Notes under the pieces: model-generated
The model's database searches: none
What the model was told of the DNA's origin: nothing
The model's input: the letters and a program-made list of their open reading frames with translations, nothing else
Part shown: one piece after another, positions 13,067 to 14,823 of the stretch
How the letters are laid out: each line of letters opens with the position of its first letter
How positions within the stretch are numbered: the first letter of the stretch is position 1
Made by a program: the position numbers and the translations under genes
Assembly (NCBI GenBank): GCA_022759165.1
Contig: JAEMPT010000132.1
Location: forward strand, 1-14,823
Source of the DNA: Thermoprotei archaeon
GTDB lineage: Archaea > Thermoproteota > Thermoprotei_A > Sulfolobales > Fervidicoccaceae
Length of the DNA: 14,823 nt
Direction: 5' to 3'

Positions 13067-13956
13067 AGTATAAGAAAAATATTAGCGAAAGTGGAGTTTA
13101 CGGCTTCGGAAACAAATATATCTTGTCATCTTTGGTAGCCGGGATAGTGATATACTTTGCATCCTGGTTCATTTTTTCTAGATATTTGTCAGGGCTTTTC
13201 AAGGATTCTAGGCTTGCTTCAGAAGGCATTTACATCATTTTGTCTTCTGCCACCATATCTCTCATTGTTGCGCATATTCCATTCGCTTTGAAAACTAGGA
13301 AAATCGTTTCAAATGCTTCTAAAGCTATGAAGGGGATGGTCCTTCTGCTCGACACGGTTTCAGTAGGAGTTAAAACGGGATCAACTATTGTAGAATCTTT
13401 ACAAAGGGCCTCATTATCCGTGACCTCTGAGGAGCTCAGGAAAAGAATTAAAATCGCATTGGCTGAAATTGAATTAGGAGAGAGCTTCGACAAAGCTGTT
13501 TATGATATGGTGAAGGGGCTTCCAAAATCGGTTTCAGAGTCTTTGAAAGTATTGATTCCTGCCTCTCGAGGTGGAAGTTCTGCGAGCGCAGTTCTCCAGC
13601 TTGCGAGAGACTTCGTCAGGAAGCTCATGATGTTCGATGAAGTCAGAAAAACCTCTCTTTCTCTTTATTTATATATAGCACTCATATCCATAGGTATTTT
13701 TGAAGTTGGGGGCGTCTTTCTCCTTTATTTGTCTGGTTCCATGGCTACTGCAGCTCAAGGAAGTATAGAAATCTTCTCGGTAAATTACGCTCAGACGTGG
13801 TTATTTCTTTACTCTACGGGTATATTATTATCGATATTTTCCAGCCTATTTTCAGCCAAGGTCATAAGAGGAAGAATCAAGCTATATGCTGATTACCTCG
13901 AGGTCTTTCTGACGATAAATTACATAATAATGGGTATAATTCCTTTGTTCCTTTGA
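13063..13956 (+). CDS. T2SF-domain membrane platform protein, second (TadB/TadC-like)
   Basis: This is the second platform protein of the same system, 297 residues. Membrane segments lie at about 20-40, 55-75, 200-222, 246-266 and 280-297, with the T2SF domain at about 85-198. The domain shows LLLDTVSVGVKTGSTIVESL (94-113), GESFDKAV (139-146) and LIPASRGGSS (164-173), similar to the TadC/GspF pattern in which a short helix pair is followed by a conserved small-residue turn. The TTG start at 13063 overlaps the upstream stop (TTGA) and has GAGAGGTAA about 10 nt before it. Two separate T2SF genes after one ATPase match a Tad-like or Epd-like arrangement. It is the last gene of the operon. Confidence 0.85.
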   Translation: MKYKKNISESGVYGFGNKYILSSLVAGIVIYFASWFIFSRYLSGLFKDSRLASEGIYIILSSATISLIVAHIPFALKTRKIVSNASKAMKGMVLLLDTVSVGVKTGSTIVESLQRASLSVTSEELRKRIKIALAEIELGESFDKAVYDMVKGLPKSVSESLKVLIPASRGGSSASAVLQLARDFVRKLMMFDEVRKTSLSLYLYIALISIGIFEVGGVFLLYLSGSMATAAQGSIEIFSVNYAQTWLFLYSTGILLSIFSSLFSAKVIRGRIKLYADYLEVFLTINYIIMGIIPLFL

Positions 13957-14034
13957 TTTCCTGCACAGAAAGATAACATCTTCCCTCATTAGTGCTAAGG
14001 GGTATAGTTGCAGCTAGTTCATTCTCAGAAGCAC

Positions 14035-14064
14035 TTATAAATCTCAAATTTAATTTCAAATTTG
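14035..14064 (+). promoter_or_regulatory. TATA box with an overlapping inverted repeat (candidate operator)
   Basis: TTATAAAT (14035-14042) is followed after two bases by the inverted repeat CAAATTT (14045-14051) and AAATTTG (14058-14064) with a 6-nt spacer. The repeat fills the space between TATA and the predicted start (about 14062), where an archaeal repressor would block polymerase. A second TATA-like sequence, ATCATATATCA, lies at 14107-14117, nearer the thioesterase ATG. Confidence 0.4.
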
Positions 14065-14153
14065 GAACAATTGTCTGATCTCTCTCCGCCCCCAAGCGGG
14101 AATTCATCATATATCATTCAACAACATCTAAATGCAATAATGGTGGATTTCTG

Positions 14154-14549
14154 ATGAAAAGTCTTGACTATTCATTGAAAAAAAGATATCGAGTAGAAAG
14201 ATCCCATTTAGCCTCATATGTTGGATCCGGGAGCGTAGACGTGTTATCGACGCCAAGCTTGATATCTTTTATGGAAGATGCTTGCAAAACGCTCGCTGAA
14301 AGGTTCATCGAACAAAGCAAAGTGACTGTCGGTACTCATATAGACGTATATCACGTATCACCGGCGATGCTAGGAGATGAGGTAGAGATTGAGGCAAAGG
14401 TTTTGTCCATTAAAGGAAAAAAGCTGGAGTTCTTCATCCAAGCGTGGTCTGGCAATACTTTGATAGGCTATGGTATACATGAGAGGATAGTTGTTGAACC
14501 AAGTAGGTTCAAACCAGAAGACCGAGCAATAAATAAATCAAATAGCTAA
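14154..14549 (+). CDS. Hotdog-fold thioesterase, FlK-like family
   Basis: This 131-residue acyl-CoA thioesterase relates to the fluoroacetyl-CoA thioesterase FlK group. The FlK catalytic residues Thr42, Glu50 and His76 appear with identical spacing as T33, E41 and H67: STPSLISFMEDAC (32-44) and VGTHIDVYH (59-67). The C-terminal strands GKKLEFFIQAWSG (88-100) and IGYGIHERIVV (104-114) match the family's pattern ending in G-x-HER-x-VV. The aromatic lid residues of true FlK (Phe33, Phe36) correspond to G24 and S27, so fluoroacetate specificity is not expected. The natural acyl-CoA is unknown. ATG at 14154 has GGTGGAT close upstream. Its last 41 bp overlap the convergent feoB 3' end. Confidence 0.85.
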   Translation: MKSLDYSLKKRYRVERSHLASYVGSGSVDVLSTPSLISFMEDACKTLAERFIEQSKVTVGTHIDVYHVSPAMLGDEVEIEAKVLSIKGKKLEFFIQAWSGNTLIGYGIHERIVVEPSRFKPEDRAINKSNS

Positions 14550-14823
14550 CTGCTATAGCGAGTAAGACGGAATAAGTAAGATACATGATTATTCCTTTAA
14601 AGCTCTTTGTTTCTCCATACATTGAAGCTAAAGTCGCCACGCATGGGACATATAAGTTAGCAGCAATTAGAATCGCAAGAGCCTGGGGTAAAGTATAGCC
14701 CATCAAAGCAACTGCCTCATTTAAACTGCTTGCTTCTGGGTGGAATAATGCCACTGACTCGACAAAGCTTTCCTTAGCGATGAAACCATTGAGAAACATA
14801 AAGGCTGTTTCCCACGCAACGTC
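14509..14823 (-). CDS. feoB: Ferrous iron transporter FeoB, C-terminal part (cut by window edge)
   Basis: Only the last 104 codons are inside the window; the frame stays open to base 14823 (DVAWETAF precedes the internal Met at 14799). The sequence matches the C-terminal Gate region of FeoB, the membrane GTPase that imports Fe(II). GFIAKESFVESVALF is the conserved segment after a membrane helix. LPQALAILIAANLYVPCVATLA carries the family's YVPCVAT motif with its conserved cysteine, followed by ETKSFKGIIM and a final hydrophobic helix. The G domain lies outside. The stop at 14509 falls within the thioesterase gene. Confidence 0.92.
   Translation of the reverse strand, partial: DVAWETAFMFLNGFIAKESFVESVALFHPEASSLNEAVALMGYTLPQALAILIAANLYVPCVATLASMYGETKSFKGIIMYLTYSVLLAIAVSYLIYLLLGLLV

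Overview
The window is archaeal DNA, most likely from a thermophilic member of the Thermoproteota (Crenarchaeota) or a close relative. The evidence is a tetraether-lipid synthase homologue, a lone THUMP/Tan1-like protein, an archaeal-style 6-phospho-3-hexuloisomerase, a MOFRL glycerate kinase, an archaeal pilus-type ATPase with two membrane platform proteins, TATA-box promoters 25-30 nt upstream of starts, GTG/TTG starts with GAGG-type ribosome-binding sites, and a tRNA-His without encoded CCA. Base composition looks moderately AT-rich throughout, and no mobile element or CRISPR array is visible. The species cannot be named from this sequence.

Layout. Positions 1-45 may hold the last codons of a plus-strand gene. 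A minus-strand tetraether synthase (tes, 75-1853) faces it. A 392-bp divergent intergenic region then leads to a plus-strand pair: a THUMP protein (2246-2809) overlapping a phosphohexomutase of the ManB/GlmM family (2796-4211). A 271-bp convergent gap (4212-4482) carries a TATA-like box and a hairpin motif but no ORF. Next is a minus-strand operon, transcribed right to left: hexuloisomerase (7064 to 6450), HypE/PurM-like enzyme (6448 to 5414), an unrecognised eight-cysteine protein (5436 to 5092) and a MarC-type membrane protein (to 4483). The MarC start looks frame-disrupted.

From 7362 to 8143 there are two small unrecognised plus-strand genes. Facing them on the minus strand are tRNA-His (8851-8778), a histidine-rich coiled-coil protein and a DUF2283 protein. 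After a 415-bp gap with no convincing gene comes a compact plus-strand operon: glycerate 2-kinase, secretion/pilus ATPase, and two T2SF membrane proteins (9267-13956). The window ends with a FlK-like hotdog thioesterase whose 3' end overlaps a convergent, truncated feoB.

How the genes fit together. Tes makes membrane-spanning lipids. The phosphohexomutase feeds nucleotide-sugar and glycan synthesis. Hexuloisomerase probably serves pentose synthesis by the reverse ribulose monophosphate route. Glycerate 2-kinase belongs to non-phosphorylative Entner-Doudoroff-type sugar breakdown. The ATPase and two T2SF proteins form the inner-membrane motor and platform of a type IV-like filament whose pilins are not in the window. 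The least explained elements are a hairpin motif of about 31 nt seen in three intergenic regions, the twin C-x3-C-x3-C protein, and the MarC start.
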